In this document: one piece after another, positions 27,978 to 35,963 of the stretch
Position numbering within the stretch: position 1 is the stretch's first letter
Layout of the letters: each line of letters begins with the position of its first letter
From: Salinicola peritrichatus
Lineage (GTDB): Bacteria; Pseudomonadota; Gammaproteobacteria; Pseudomonadales; Halomonadaceae
Assembly: GCF_003206715.1 (NCBI RefSeq)
Contig: NZ_PZJU01000019.1
Coordinates: 35,153 to 99,152 of the forward strand
Length of the DNA stretch: 64,000 bases
Reading direction: 5' to 3'
Translations under genes and position numbers: made by a program
Notes under the pieces: generated by a model
The model's database searches: none
The model's input: the letters and a program-made list of their open reading frames with translations, nothing else
What the model was told of the DNA's origin: nothing

Positions 27978-30088
27978 GCCGTAATCACCCCCTGGAATCC
28001 CTGCTGCGACCTGCCGTCGAGCTCTATACCTTTTGGGTCTGTCTTGGTTGTGCAGCACTGTCTCTGTGGGCGCCCTGGTCGCTGGCGTTGGCTCCCAGTG
28101 TAGGCATCATCACCGCCGCCGGATTTCTGACCTTCGGGCTCTGGCGTTTTCGCCAGGCGTGGATCGTGCTGCGCTATCGCCGCAACATGCGCCGGCTGCC
28201 ACGCTTCGCGCTCTCCAGCCGGCAGGTGCCGGTCAGCAAGCGTCATCTCTGGCTGGGGAAGGGGTTTCAGTGGCAGGCGCGGCATACGCAGCGTGTTCAT
28301 GAAGCGCGCCAGCCTGCCGCCGAGTCCTACGTCACACCCAGCCCAATCTATGACACGGTGCGGCGCTGGGAGCATCGGCTTCAACGCCACCGCCTCGGTG
28401 AGGCGATCGCGAAAGTGACCGCCCTGGATACGCCGCTCAATCCGGTGCGGCCGCTGCCCCCGGTGGGCGGAAGCCCGATTCTGCACGCGGTGGAGTGGAA
28501 GGAGCGTGATGCCTGGTTGCCGTTGGGGGAGCGGGTCGGCCACACGCTGGTCGAGGGCACCACGCGCGTGGGCAAAACCCGCCTGGCCGAGATCCTGATT
28601 ACCCAGGACATTCGCCGGGGCGACGTTACCATCTGCTTCGATCCCAAGGGCGATGCCGACCTGATGATGCGCATGTATACCGAAGCGCAGAAAGCAGGCC
28701 GGGGAGACGAATTCTATATCTTCCATCTGGGCTGGCCGGACATCTCTTGCCGCTACAACGCGGTGGGGCGCTTCTCCCGGTTGTCCGAAGTTTCGACTCG
28801 CGTGACCGGTCAGCTCTCCGGCGAGGGTAATAGTGCGGCGTTCCGGCAGTTCGCCTGGCGCTTCGTCAATATCGTGGCGCGAGCACGCCACGCTCTCGGC
28901 GAGCGCCCGACCTACAACCAGATTCTGTCCGATGTGGTGAACATCGATGCGCTGTTGATGCAGTACGTCCAGGTGACACTGGAGCCACAGATGCCTGGGG
29001 CGAATCAGCAAATCACCGAGATCGAGGGCAAGCTCAATGACCGCAACATGCCTCGCAACATGGTGGGGCGTCACAAGCGGGTGGTGGCGATCGTGCAGTA
29101 TCTGCAACTCCCCGAGGTGATCGAGAACCTGACCGACCCGGTGCTGGACGGATTGCTGTCGGCCGTGCGCTATGACAAGACCTACTTCGACAAGATCGTC
29201 GCCTCGCTGTTGCCACTGCTCGAGAAGCTGACCAGCGGCAAGATCGCCGAGCTGCTGAGCCCCGATTACACCGATATCGAGGACGAGCGACCGATCATCG
29301 ATTGGCAGCAGATCATTCGCAAGAAGGGCATCGTCTACGTCGGGCTCGATGCGCTGTCGGATTTCGAGGTGGCCCAGGCAGTGGGTAACTCGATGTTCGC
29401 CGACATCGTGTCGGTGGCGGGCCATATCTACAAGTTCGGGACCGAAGATGGGTTGCCGGGGAGCGGTGGTCAAAAAGCGCCGATCAATCTGCATTGCGAT
29501 GAGTTCAACGAGCTCATGGGCGATGAGTTCATTCCCCTCATCAACAAGGGCGGCGGTGCCGGTATTCAGGTCACGGCCTACACCCAGACGCTCTCCGATA
29601 TCGAGGCGCGGATCGGCAACGCCGCCAAGGCGGGTCAGGTAGTAGGTAACTTCAACAACGTCATCATGCTCAGAGTTCGAGAGGAGAAAACGGCGCGCTT
29701 GCTGACCGATCAACTGTCCAAGGTCAACGTCAGCACGCGGCTGATGGTCTCCATGGCCAGCGACAATGCCGATGTAAACAGTGACCAGGATTTCTCCAGC
29801 TCGGCGGGCGATCGTATCGGTACCGAGTCCGTCGAGATGATTGTGCCCAACGATGTGATCAACCTGCCCAAGGGTCAGGCATTTGCGCTCCTCGAGGGCG
29901 GGCAGTTGTGGAAGCTGCGCATGCCTCTACCGAAGCATGACAAGGCCGAGGATCTACCCAAGGATGTCGCGGACATCGCCGCTCGTATGCGCAACCAGTA
30001 CAGCACCGGCGAGCAGTGGTGGGAGCCGTTGCGGCCCGCGCCGATCGACTTCGAGTTCGTCCCCCCCGAGCCGGTTCGAGCCGCATAG
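27974..30088 (+). CDS. traD: Type IV coupling protein TraD
   Basis: A 704-residue inner-membrane ATPase linking the relaxosome to the secretion channel (TIGR03743, SXT TraD group). Two N-terminal membrane helices (about 18-60) precede the motor domain with Walker A EGTTRVGKTRLAE (about 193-205), a first Walker-B-like strand VTICFDPKGD and the second LHCDEFNELMGDEF. The C-terminal part contains the family stretch INLPKGQAFALLEGGQLWKL split over two lines of sequence. Start overlaps the PcfJ-like stop (ATGA). Confidence 0.93.
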   Translation: MSRNHPLESLLRPAVELYTFWVCLGCAALSLWAPWSLALAPSVGIITAAGFLTFGLWRFRQAWIVLRYRRNMRRLPRFALSSRQVPVSKRHLWLGKGFQWQARHTQRVHEARQPAAESYVTPSPIYDTVRRWEHRLQRHRLGEAIAKVTALDTPLNPVRPLPPVGGSPILHAVEWKERDAWLPLGERVGHTLVEGTTRVGKTRLAEILITQDIRRGDVTICFDPKGDADLMMRMYTEAQKAGRGDEFYIFHLGWPDISCRYNAVGRFSRLSEVSTRVTGQLSGEGNSAAFRQFAWRFVNIVARARHALGERPTYNQILSDVVNIDALLMQYVQVTLEPQMPGANQQITEIEGKLNDRNMPRNMVGRHKRVVAIVQYLQLPEVIENLTDPVLDGLLSAVRYDKTYFDKIVASLLPLLEKLTSGKIAELLSPDYTDIEDERPIIDWQQIIRKKGIVYVGLDALSDFEVAQAVGNSMFADIVSVAGHIYKFGTEDGLPGSGGQKAPINLHCDEFNELMGDEFIPLINKGGGAGIQVTAYTQTLSDIEARIGNAAKAGQVVGNFNNVIMLRVREEKTARLLTDQLSKVNVSTRLMVSMASDNADVNSDQDFSSSAGDRIGTESVEMIVPNDVINLPKGQAFALLEGGQLWKLRMPLPKHDKAEDLPKDVADIAARMRNQYSTGEQWWEPLRPAPIDFEFVPPEPVRAA

Positions 30089-30100
30089 GAGCGTTGATCG

Positions 30101-30805
30101 ATGGCAAAGGCCGAAGCACCTGCGCAACGCGCCGAGCAAAAGCGAACCGGATTGGTCGGCACCCTGATCAAGTTGCCGTTCACCCTGCTGTGGATTCTGC
30201 TCCTCTCGATTCTGACCTCGATCGCGATCGAGTGGATGGGGATCTACTTCGACTGGTTCAGTCAAGCGGGTTCCGAGCATGCCCGCTTGACCATGCTTTC
30301 CGAGCTGGGCTATCTCGATAGTCAGTTCACGCAATCGCTCCTGGTGTCGTCACCGGTCCAGTTCGCGCAAACCTTCGTCGACACCAGCTATCAATGGATG
30401 TTCGTCAAGACCGGCATCGCCGGCTGGGTCGAATACGGAGCAGGTGAAGTGGGGTGGACTGGGACGCTCAAGACCTACCTGCAGGCGGCAATGTTCGTCA
30501 CGTTGATGACCATGACGCGCTGTGTGATTCTTATCCTGACATCGCCACTATTCATCCTGGCGGCCGTGGTGGGGTTTACGGACGGTCTGGTGACACGCGA
30601 TCTCCGCCGTTTTGGAGCAGGACGAGAATCCGCGTTCATCTACCACCATGCCAAACGAATGGTGACACCGATTTTTCTGACCGGCTGGCTCATCTATCTG
30701 TCCCTGCCGTTCTCGATTCACCCCAATCTGTTCCTGCTGCCCTGTGCCTTGCTGTTTGGTCTGATGATTGCGATCGCTACATCGAGCTTCAAGAAGTATC
30801 TGTAG
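30101..30805 (+). CDS. Integral membrane protein, PFL_4697 (TIGR03747, DUF4400) family
   Basis: A 234-residue inner-membrane protein with about four helices (28-50, 130-150, 155-175 and 195-225). It carries the family stretch VGFTDGLVTRDLRRFGAGRE followed by IYHHAKR. It always follows traD in related elements and is thought to act with the coupling protein. A strong terminator 33 bp downstream ends this operon. Confidence 0.85.
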   Translation: MAKAEAPAQRAEQKRTGLVGTLIKLPFTLLWILLLSILTSIAIEWMGIYFDWFSQAGSEHARLTMLSELGYLDSQFTQSLLVSSPVQFAQTFVDTSYQWMFVKTGIAGWVEYGAGEVGWTGTLKTYLQAAMFVTLMTMTRCVILILTSPLFILAAVVGFTDGLVTRDLRRFGAGRESAFIYHHAKRMVTPIFLTGWLIYLSLPFSIHPNLFLLPCALLFGLMIAIATSSFKKYL

Positions 30806-30838
30806 CCAGTGGCATGGCGCGATATCGACTTCCCCGCT

Positions 30839-30866
30839 AGACCCCGCATTTGCGGGGTCTTTTTGG
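30839..30866 (+). terminator. Intrinsic terminator after PFL_4697 gene
   Basis: AGACCCCGCA pairs with TGCGGGGTCT, followed by TTTTT. A textbook rho-independent terminator; the stem is symmetrical enough to act on both strands. Confidence 0.88.
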
Positions 30867-30930
30867 GTCTGGTTTAGTGAGAGGTGGGTGCTGCATTCGC
30901 GGCACCTCTCAAACCGTCACCTGATACGTT

Positions 30931-30957
30931 CCCGCTGGCTTTGCCGGCGGGTTTTTT
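30931..30957 (+). terminator. Second intrinsic terminator
   Basis: CCCGCTGGC pairs with GCCGGCGGG around TTT (one G-T pair), then TTTTTT. It insulates the next conjugation operon, whose TTAACGTTTCC element starts 35 bases later. Confidence 0.85.
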
Positions 30958-30991
30958 CATTCGGCTCTCTGAGAATACCCACCCGATCGGC

Positions 30992-31070
30992 TTAACGTTT
31001 CCTGCTGATCCCTTCGGCTTTCCTCTCGACACTGGATCCATGTCGTCAACATCTTCGACGGGATCCCAAC
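30992..31070 (+). promoter_or_regulatory. Leader of second conjugation operon, TTAACGTTTCC element
   Basis: TTAACGTTTCC at 30992, GGATCCAT 42 bases later (31034). Same layout as the leader at 22321. Confidence 0.45.
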
Positions 31071-31430
31071 ATGACGCTGCATTCGCAACTTCGACGTTCC
31101 TCCCGAGGCCTGGCTGTCGCCACCGGGCTCCTGGTCGGGCTGGGCGGGCTGTCTCTGGTCTACGCCAATGACATTGATGAGATTCAGCGTCGAGACCTGG
31201 CACTGATCCAGACCCAGATCGAGCAGATCAAGGTTGTCGTCGACCGGATCGATGCTCGTCAGGTAAAAGCGGATCCCGCCTCCACTCGCCTTTATTTCAA
31301 CATCCCTCGGCTTCGTTCGGACCTGGATGCCATCTCCCATGGCATCGATGGCTACCTCGCGCCGGATCGTTTGCTACCGCGCGAGGTTCAGCCACTCGAT
31401 GGCGACTACCTCGATGACCGGGGCCACTGA
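31071..31430 (+). CDS. RAQPRD-like conjugative element protein
   Basis: A 119-residue exported protein with a signal peptide ending VYAN (about 1-35). The mature part is helical (IQRRDLALIQTQIEQIKVVV), then LYFNIPRLRSDLDAISHGID and the C-terminal PREVQPLDGDY. That ending corresponds to the RAQPRD-then-LxGDY signature of the TIGR01690 family, though the RAQPRD letters themselves are changed here. It is first in the core mating-pair operon, the usual place for this family. Its stop overlaps the next start by one base. Confidence 0.7.
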   Translation: MTLHSQLRRSSRGLAVATGLLVGLGGLSLVYANDIDEIQRRDLALIQTQIEQIKVVVDRIDARQVKADPASTRLYFNIPRLRSDLDAISHGIDGYLAPDRLLPREVQPLDGDYLDDRGH

Positions 31431-31645
31431 TGGAAGCCTTCGAGGCCGGGTCGGGGATGGAAGCCGCCCCTCTCAATTGGATGTTGGCGGGGTTGGGCTG
31501 TGTCGCAGTGCTGCTCTGCGTGTCCTGGATCCTGATATCGGCCTATCGCGGTTACGCGCGGGGCCGCGTCGATGGCGACATCTTCGGCGTCGTTTGGTGG
31601 CGAGCACTGCTGCTGCTCGTGCTGTTTCTGTGGCTGTTCCTCTGA
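31430..31645 (+). CDS. PFL_4701 (TIGR03758, DUF3262) small membrane protein
   Basis: A 71-residue protein with two hydrophobic helices (about 17-40 and 53-70) separated by a short basic loop (YRGYARGRVDGD). Size, topology and position between the RAQPRD-like and pilin-like genes match the family, which resembles small pilin or TraA/TraQ-like membrane proteins. Confidence 0.83.
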   Translation: MEAFEAGSGMEAAPLNWMLAGLGCVAVLLCVSWILISAYRGYARGRVDGDIFGVVWWRALLLLVLFLWLFL

Positions 31646-31735
31646 CGAGGGCGGTCTGGAAAGCCCCAGTCGGGGCGCCCCTCGGGGCATCGCAAGTCGT
31701 AACGGGCAAACACACTCTCAGTGAGGACATTCAAG

Positions 31736-32119
31736 ATGCAACGTCGATCGACACTCATGAAACCGATTCAGTGGATCCGCCATGGCGCTCGCCGGCTGGC
31801 CGTGGCAGCCAGCGTGGCCACCACCCTGCCGAGCCTGGCCTGGGCACAGGGGCTACCGGAGCTGGAAGAACCGACCCAGGGCGGCGGGGGGATTCGCTCC
31901 ACCGCCCAGGGCTATCTCTATGACTTCGCCATCCTGGGCGGATTGATCGTGGCCACGGTCGCGTTCCTGTTCGTGGCGATTTCCGCCATTGCGGCGTTCC
32001 GCGAAGCCCAGGCGCGTGGCGAGTGGAGCAAGTTCGGTATCACCTTCTGCGCCGGTGTCATCCTCATCCTCGCCGTGATCTGGCTGGGGACCGAGGCTGG
32101 CCCGATTCTGTCGCAGTAA
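31736..32119 (+). CDS. PFL_4702 (TIGR03745, DUF2976) pilin-like protein
   Basis: A 127-residue protein with a long signal peptide ending AWAQ (about 1-36), a Gly-rich segment (EPTQGGGGIRSTAQGY), then two membrane helices joined by FREAQARGEWSKFG. The layout is that of VirB2/TraA-type conjugative pilins. I start at ATG 31736 (AGGA upstream); an in-frame GTG at 31721 is possible. It is probably the pilus subunit or a pilus-base protein. Confidence 0.85.
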   Translation: MQRRSTLMKPIQWIRHGARRLAVAASVATTLPSLAWAQGLPELEEPTQGGGGIRSTAQGYLYDFAILGGLIVATVAFLFVAISAIAAFREAQARGEWSKFGITFCAGVILILAVIWLGTEAGPILSQ

Positions 32120-32134
32120 CGGGGTGGAGGGGTC

Positions 32135-32512
32135 ATGGCGAGCATCGATTTTCTCCCGAAGCGGATCAACGATCCCCCTGTAGTCTTCCGAGGCATGACG
32201 ATGCGTGAAGTCATGCTGATGGCGGGGACGGGTTTCCTGGTCTTTCTGATATTGGGAGTTCCGGTCGCGATTCTCTTTGGGATGCCCGCCCTGGCTCCCT
32301 CCATTGCGGTATTGGGGATGGCCTGTGCGCTGGGGGCCGGCGGCACGATCATGCGCCGTCTGCGGCGCGGCAGGCCCGCTTCCCTGTTGTATCGACAGAT
32401 TTCCTGGAAGTTGGCCTCTAGGGGTATCTCGCTGGGGAGTGAACGCTTGATCACCCAGTCCAGCGTTTATCGCATCGGTCGTGAACGGCGGCCACAAGGA
32501 GGGCTTCGATGA
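32135..32512 (+). CDS. TIGR03750 (DUF3487) membrane protein, TraL/VirB3-like
   Basis: A 125-residue protein beginning with the family motif IDFLPKRINDPPVVFRGMT. Two adjacent membrane helices (about 30-70) and a basic C-terminal half follow. The size and topology resemble TraL/VirB3, an inner-membrane partner of the VirB4 ATPase. Overlaps the next gene by four bases. Confidence 0.85.
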   Translation: MASIDFLPKRINDPPVVFRGMTMREVMLMAGTGFLVFLILGVPVAILFGMPALAPSIAVLGMACALGAGGTIMRRLRRGRPASLLYRQISWKLASRGISLGSERLITQSSVYRIGRERRPQGGLR

Positions 32513-33162
32513 GTCGTCATCGTAACGCGCAATCGGCGCGAGATGCGCATATCGCGACGCTGCGCGCAGTGATTGCGGTCCTGGTCATCGCCTGCGGTGG
32601 CATGTGGTACGGCTGGCAGGCCGCGCCCAAGGATCTCACGATCAACATCCCACCGGACCTGCGAACGGGGTCGACGCAGAAGTGGTGGGAAAAACCGCCG
32701 TCGTCCGTTTATGCCTTCACCACGTATGTCTGGCAGCAGATCAACCGCTGGCCGTCCGATGGCCAGAAGGACTACAAGCGCAACCTCTATGCGTACCAGC
32801 CCTTCCTGACCTCCTCTTGCCAGGCTGAGCTGGCCGAAGACTACACCTTCCGTAATCAGCGCCATGAACTCGAAGGGCGCGAACGCAGTGTATTCGAGAT
32901 TCCGGGGCGAGGGTTCAGCAACGAACCCACGGGGCCGGGATCCGTTGAGATCGTGTCCCGCGACGAGTGGATCGTCAACCTCGATCTTGCCGTCAAGGAG
33001 ACCTATTCGGGTACCTCGATTCGGGATGTCTACATGCGCTTCCCGCTGCGTGTGGTGCGTGCCGACGATGACCCGCAGCACAACAAGTGGGGGCTCAAGA
33101 TCGACTGTCTGGCCAGGCCAACCGAGCGCCTGGAAATCCCGGACCAGGAGGGGAATACATGA
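32509..33162 (+). CDS. PFL_4703 (TIGR03746, DUF2895), VirB8/TraE-like
   Basis: A 217-residue inner-membrane protein with a short cytoplasmic N-terminus, one helix at about 20-40 and a periplasmic domain of VirB8/TraE type. Family landmarks are YTFRNQRHELEGRERSVFE and the conserved VYMRFPLRVVR strand. VirB8-like proteins nucleate assembly of the channel. Overlaps its neighbours by four bases on both sides. Confidence 0.85.
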   Translation: MSRHRNAQSARDAHIATLRAVIAVLVIACGGMWYGWQAAPKDLTINIPPDLRTGSTQKWWEKPPSSVYAFTTYVWQQINRWPSDGQKDYKRNLYAYQPFLTSSCQAELAEDYTFRNQRHELEGRERSVFEIPGRGFSNEPTGPGSVEIVSRDEWIVNLDLAVKETYSGTSIRDVYMRFPLRVVRADDDPQHNKWGLKIDCLARPTERLEIPDQEGNT

Positions 33163-34064
33163 CTCGCATGACAGCAAGGCCCTGGCAGGGCGGGCTCTGT
33201 GCCGCGCTCCTGGCTGCCGCGACACAAGTCCAGGCCGTTGAGATTTTGCACTGGGATCGGCGGCCGCTGCCGATCGATCTTCCGGTTGGGCAGGAACGAG
33301 TGATCGTCCTGGACCGCAATGTCCGTGTCGGACTGCCCACCGAGATTGCGGATCCCGAGGTGCTTCGCGTGCAGAGCGCCGGTGGGGCGATCTATCTCAA
33401 GGCCGACAAGGCATTCGATACCCAGCGCGTCCGTATTCAGGACGTCGAGACCAACGAGGTGGTGTTGTTCGATCTCACAGCCAAGACGTCAGGGGCGAGC
33501 GATGAAGAGATTCAGGTGGTTATCCCGAAACAAGGGGAGGGCGGTGCCGGCACGCAGGATCGCTCGGCTGGTGGGGCTGGAAGCGCGCAAGCGGACGAAG
33601 AGACTTCCCCGTCGTCGGGAACGCCGATCCCCGTCATTCTGACACGCTATGCCGCACAGTCGCTCTACGCCCCGTCCAGGACGATAGAAACGGTGCCGGG
33701 CGTCAACCGGGTTGCCATGAAGCTCCCGGACAGCATGCCGACGCTGCTGCCCTCGCTGCCGGTGACGGCGACGCCACTGGCTGCCTGGAAACTCGATGGC
33801 TGGACGGTGACGGCCGTGCGTCTGACCAACCGGGATCCTGCCAGAACCTTTGAACTGGATCCCCGTTGGCTCCAGGGCGATCTCTATAGTGCCGCCTTCA
33901 TGCATTCGACCCTGGGACGTCGTGGCAGTCTGAAAGATACCACCACCGTGTTCATCGTCACCGACGGCCAAACGCTAGCGAAGGCGGTGCCTCTCTCGCA
34001 GGGCGAAGGTGCCGCGCTGTCGGCATCGTTCGAGGACGGCGTGCGTCTGGGAGGTGATTCATGA
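33159..34064 (+). CDS. PFL_4704 (TIGR03749, DUF3438), TraK/VirB9-like
   Basis: A 301-residue periplasmic protein with signal peptide to about residue 26 (TQVQA). The N-terminal part (RPLPIDLPVGQERVIVLDRN and VRIQDVETNEVVLFDLTA) is a beta-rich secretin-associated fold like TraK/VirB9. A Ser/Gly/Glu-rich linker (about 140-165) separates it from the C-terminal domain. I start at ATG 33159 after GGAGGGG. Overlaps the TraB-like gene by four bases. Confidence 0.85.
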   Translation: MTRMTARPWQGGLCAALLAAATQVQAVEILHWDRRPLPIDLPVGQERVIVLDRNVRVGLPTEIADPEVLRVQSAGGAIYLKADKAFDTQRVRIQDVETNEVVLFDLTAKTSGASDEEIQVVIPKQGEGGAGTQDRSAGGAGSAQADEETSPSSGTPIPVILTRYAAQSLYAPSRTIETVPGVNRVAMKLPDSMPTLLPSLPVTATPLAAWKLDGWTVTAVRLTNRDPARTFELDPRWLQGDLYSAAFMHSTLGRRGSLKDTTTVFIVTDGQTLAKAVPLSQGEGAALSASFEDGVRLGGDS

Positions 34065-35536
34065 CGCTCAAAGGTAACAAGCTCTTGCTGGTTGGAGTTC
34101 CCGTCCTGCTGGTCATGGTGGGATTGGTATTGCTCAGAAGCTGCAGTAGCAGCACGAATGAAACCCAGTCCACGCCTCAGTCGTCATCCGATCCAACGCG
34201 GCAACTCTCTCAGGAGGAGCTCGATGCCCTAGGCATCAGCGGTGACTCCCCACGCGACACCGTGGCCACCCTGGTGGGCAAGATGAATGCCTGGGAAGCA
34301 CAGCGCGAGCGTGATGAAGCGCAGCGCCAGAAGTTGCTGGAGGAGAACTCGCGCCTGGCTGACAAGGCAACCAACGTCGACAGTGCGGTACAGGCAGCGA
34401 TCCGTGAGGAGCGTCGGCGGGCACGGGAGGAGCGCGAGCGCAGCGAGCAATCCCTGGTGTCGCGCTTCGAGCAGCGCATTAATCGGCTGCTTCCCGAGTC
34501 CGAGAATGATGCCGCAGACGATGATCTGCCGATTGGGCTGGGCCTGGAAGGCGGTGGGGGGCCAACGGGCTCCTACCGTGGCGGCGGCAATCTTGCCTGG
34601 GTCGAGCCGATGGACAAGCGTCAGGAAGAAGGCCGCTATGGCCAACGCCAGGACGGCCCGGCCTTTCCGACCTCCTTCCAGGCTGCGTCGGATGCCGTGG
34701 GCGGCGCTGCCACGCGCACGGCCAACGCCGTCGAGTCGCGCGTGACCGGCGAACCCGATGCGTCGACCGTGGATCCGGTCTACACCATCCCGGAAAACTC
34801 GACCCTGATGGGCTCGCTCTCCATGACGGCGTTGCTGGGACGTGTGCCGGTCGATGGCACGGTCAACGATCCCTATCCCTTCAAGGTGGTTATCGGCAAG
34901 GACAACCTGACGGCCAACGGAATCGAACTGCCGGAAGTCCAGGCTGCCGTGGTCAGTGGCACCGCCACGGGCGACTGGACCCTATCCTGCGTGCGCGGAA
35001 ACATTCGCTCGATGACGTTCGTGTTCGAGGACGGCACGATCCGCACCGTCCCGACCCCGGATGATGTCAATCAGAACACCAGCGATAGCAATCGCAACAG
35101 CAATCAGACCATTGGGGGCGGTGACTCCATTGGCTGGATCAGCGATCAGTACGGCATCCCCTGCATCAGCGGCATGCGCCGTTCCAACGCCCAGCAATAC
35201 CTGGGCACGCAGAGTCTTTTGACGGCGGCCGGTGCCGGCGCAGCCTCACTGCTATCCGATGACGATTCTGGCTCCGTCACCTCGATCGGCGCCGATGGCA
35301 CGATTTCCCAAGCGGTATCGGGATCCCAGGCCGTCGATCAAATCCTGACGCAGGGCGTCAACGACATGAGCGATTGGGTCAACAAGCTCTACGGCGAAGC
35401 CTTTGCCGCCGTCTATGTGCCGCCGGGTCAGGACGTGGCCATTCACATCAACAAGCAGTTGCCAATCGATTACGAAACCGAGGGGAGGAAGGTGCGCTAT
35501 GACACGTCAATCGCGACCCAGCATGCGCTCGATTAA
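34061..35536 (+). CDS. PFL_4705 (TIGR03752), TraB/VirB10-like
   Basis: A 491-residue envelope-spanning scaffold. It has an N-terminal membrane helix (about 5-25), a long charged coiled coil (about 70-145, Glu/Arg/Gln rich), a Gly/Pro linker and a C-terminal beta-barrel domain. The latter starts near VYTIPENSTLMGSLSMTALL and includes SCVRGNIRSMTFVFEDGT and the antenna-type ending AAVYVPPGQDVAIHINKQLP. TraB/VirB10 proteins connect the inner-membrane ATPases to the outer-membrane pore. The next gene starts 38 bp before its end. Confidence 0.88.
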   Translation: MTLKGNKLLLVGVPVLLVMVGLVLLRSCSSSTNETQSTPQSSSDPTRQLSQEELDALGISGDSPRDTVATLVGKMNAWEAQRERDEAQRQKLLEENSRLADKATNVDSAVQAAIREERRRAREERERSEQSLVSRFEQRINRLLPESENDAADDDLPIGLGLEGGGGPTGSYRGGGNLAWVEPMDKRQEEGRYGQRQDGPAFPTSFQAASDAVGGAATRTANAVESRVTGEPDASTVDPVYTIPENSTLMGSLSMTALLGRVPVDGTVNDPYPFKVVIGKDNLTANGIELPEVQAAVVSGTATGDWTLSCVRGNIRSMTFVFEDGTIRTVPTPDDVNQNTSDSNRNSNQTIGGGDSIGWISDQYGIPCISGMRRSNAQQYLGTQSLLTAAGAGAASLLSDDDSGSVTSIGADGTISQAVSGSQAVDQILTQGVNDMSDWVNKLYGEAFAAVYVPPGQDVAIHINKQLPIDYETEGRKVRYDTSIATQHALD

Positions 35537-35963
35537 GATCGGGGCATCCCTGGCCCTTGGCCTGGTACTGCTCTCGGGCTGTGCGACCTCCAAGGACGAG
35601 CTGCTGCCGCATGGCAATGTCTCCATGCAGCAGTTGTGGGAACAGGGTTCCTCGAGCGGCGGTAGCGCGATCGGAAGCGCCGGCAAGCAGTCCGTGGCCG
35701 AAGCGCGTGGACAACTCCGTCGCCCGATCGGCGATCGCCAGATGATCGACGAGCGTACCCACTACACCCGTGACGCGGCCAACGAGATCCACAGTCAGTT
35801 CTCGCGCCTGCCCAATCCCGACCTGGTGATGTTCATCTATCCGCACCTGGCCGGGGACGAGCAAGTGCCCATTCCGGGCTACTCCACGCTCTTTCCGCTT
35901 TACAGCCAGCCGCAGTATGCGATGCCGGGTGAAGGCGCACGTCCGCCGGGGAGGACGCGCTGA
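35499..35963 (+). CDS. TIGR03751 lipoprotein, TraV/VirB7-like
   Basis: A 154-residue outer-membrane lipoprotein. Signal peptide with lipobox LLSGC (Cys about 28). The family segment RDAANEIHSQFSRLPNPDLV and the ending IPGYSTLFPLYSQPQYAMPG follow. TraV-like proteins anchor the TraK/TraB core complex in the outer membrane. I start at ATG 35499 (AGGGGAGGAAGG upstream), overlapping the TraB-like gene in another frame; ATG 35523 is possible but lacks a site. Its last base overlaps the traC start. Confidence 0.83.
   Translation: MTRQSRPSMRSIKIGASLALGLVLLSGCATSKDELLPHGNVSMQQLWEQGSSSGGSAIGSAGKQSVAEARGQLRRPIGDRQMIDERTHYTRDAANEIHSQFSRLPNPDLVMFIYPHLAGDEQVPIPGYSTLFPLYSQPQYAMPGEGARPPGRTR

Noticed and set aside
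27950-29713. Long (587-codon) open frame opposite traD
   Set aside because: A GC-rich shadow frame: no family motifs, no ribosome site, and the plus strand encodes a clear TraD with all ATPase motifs.
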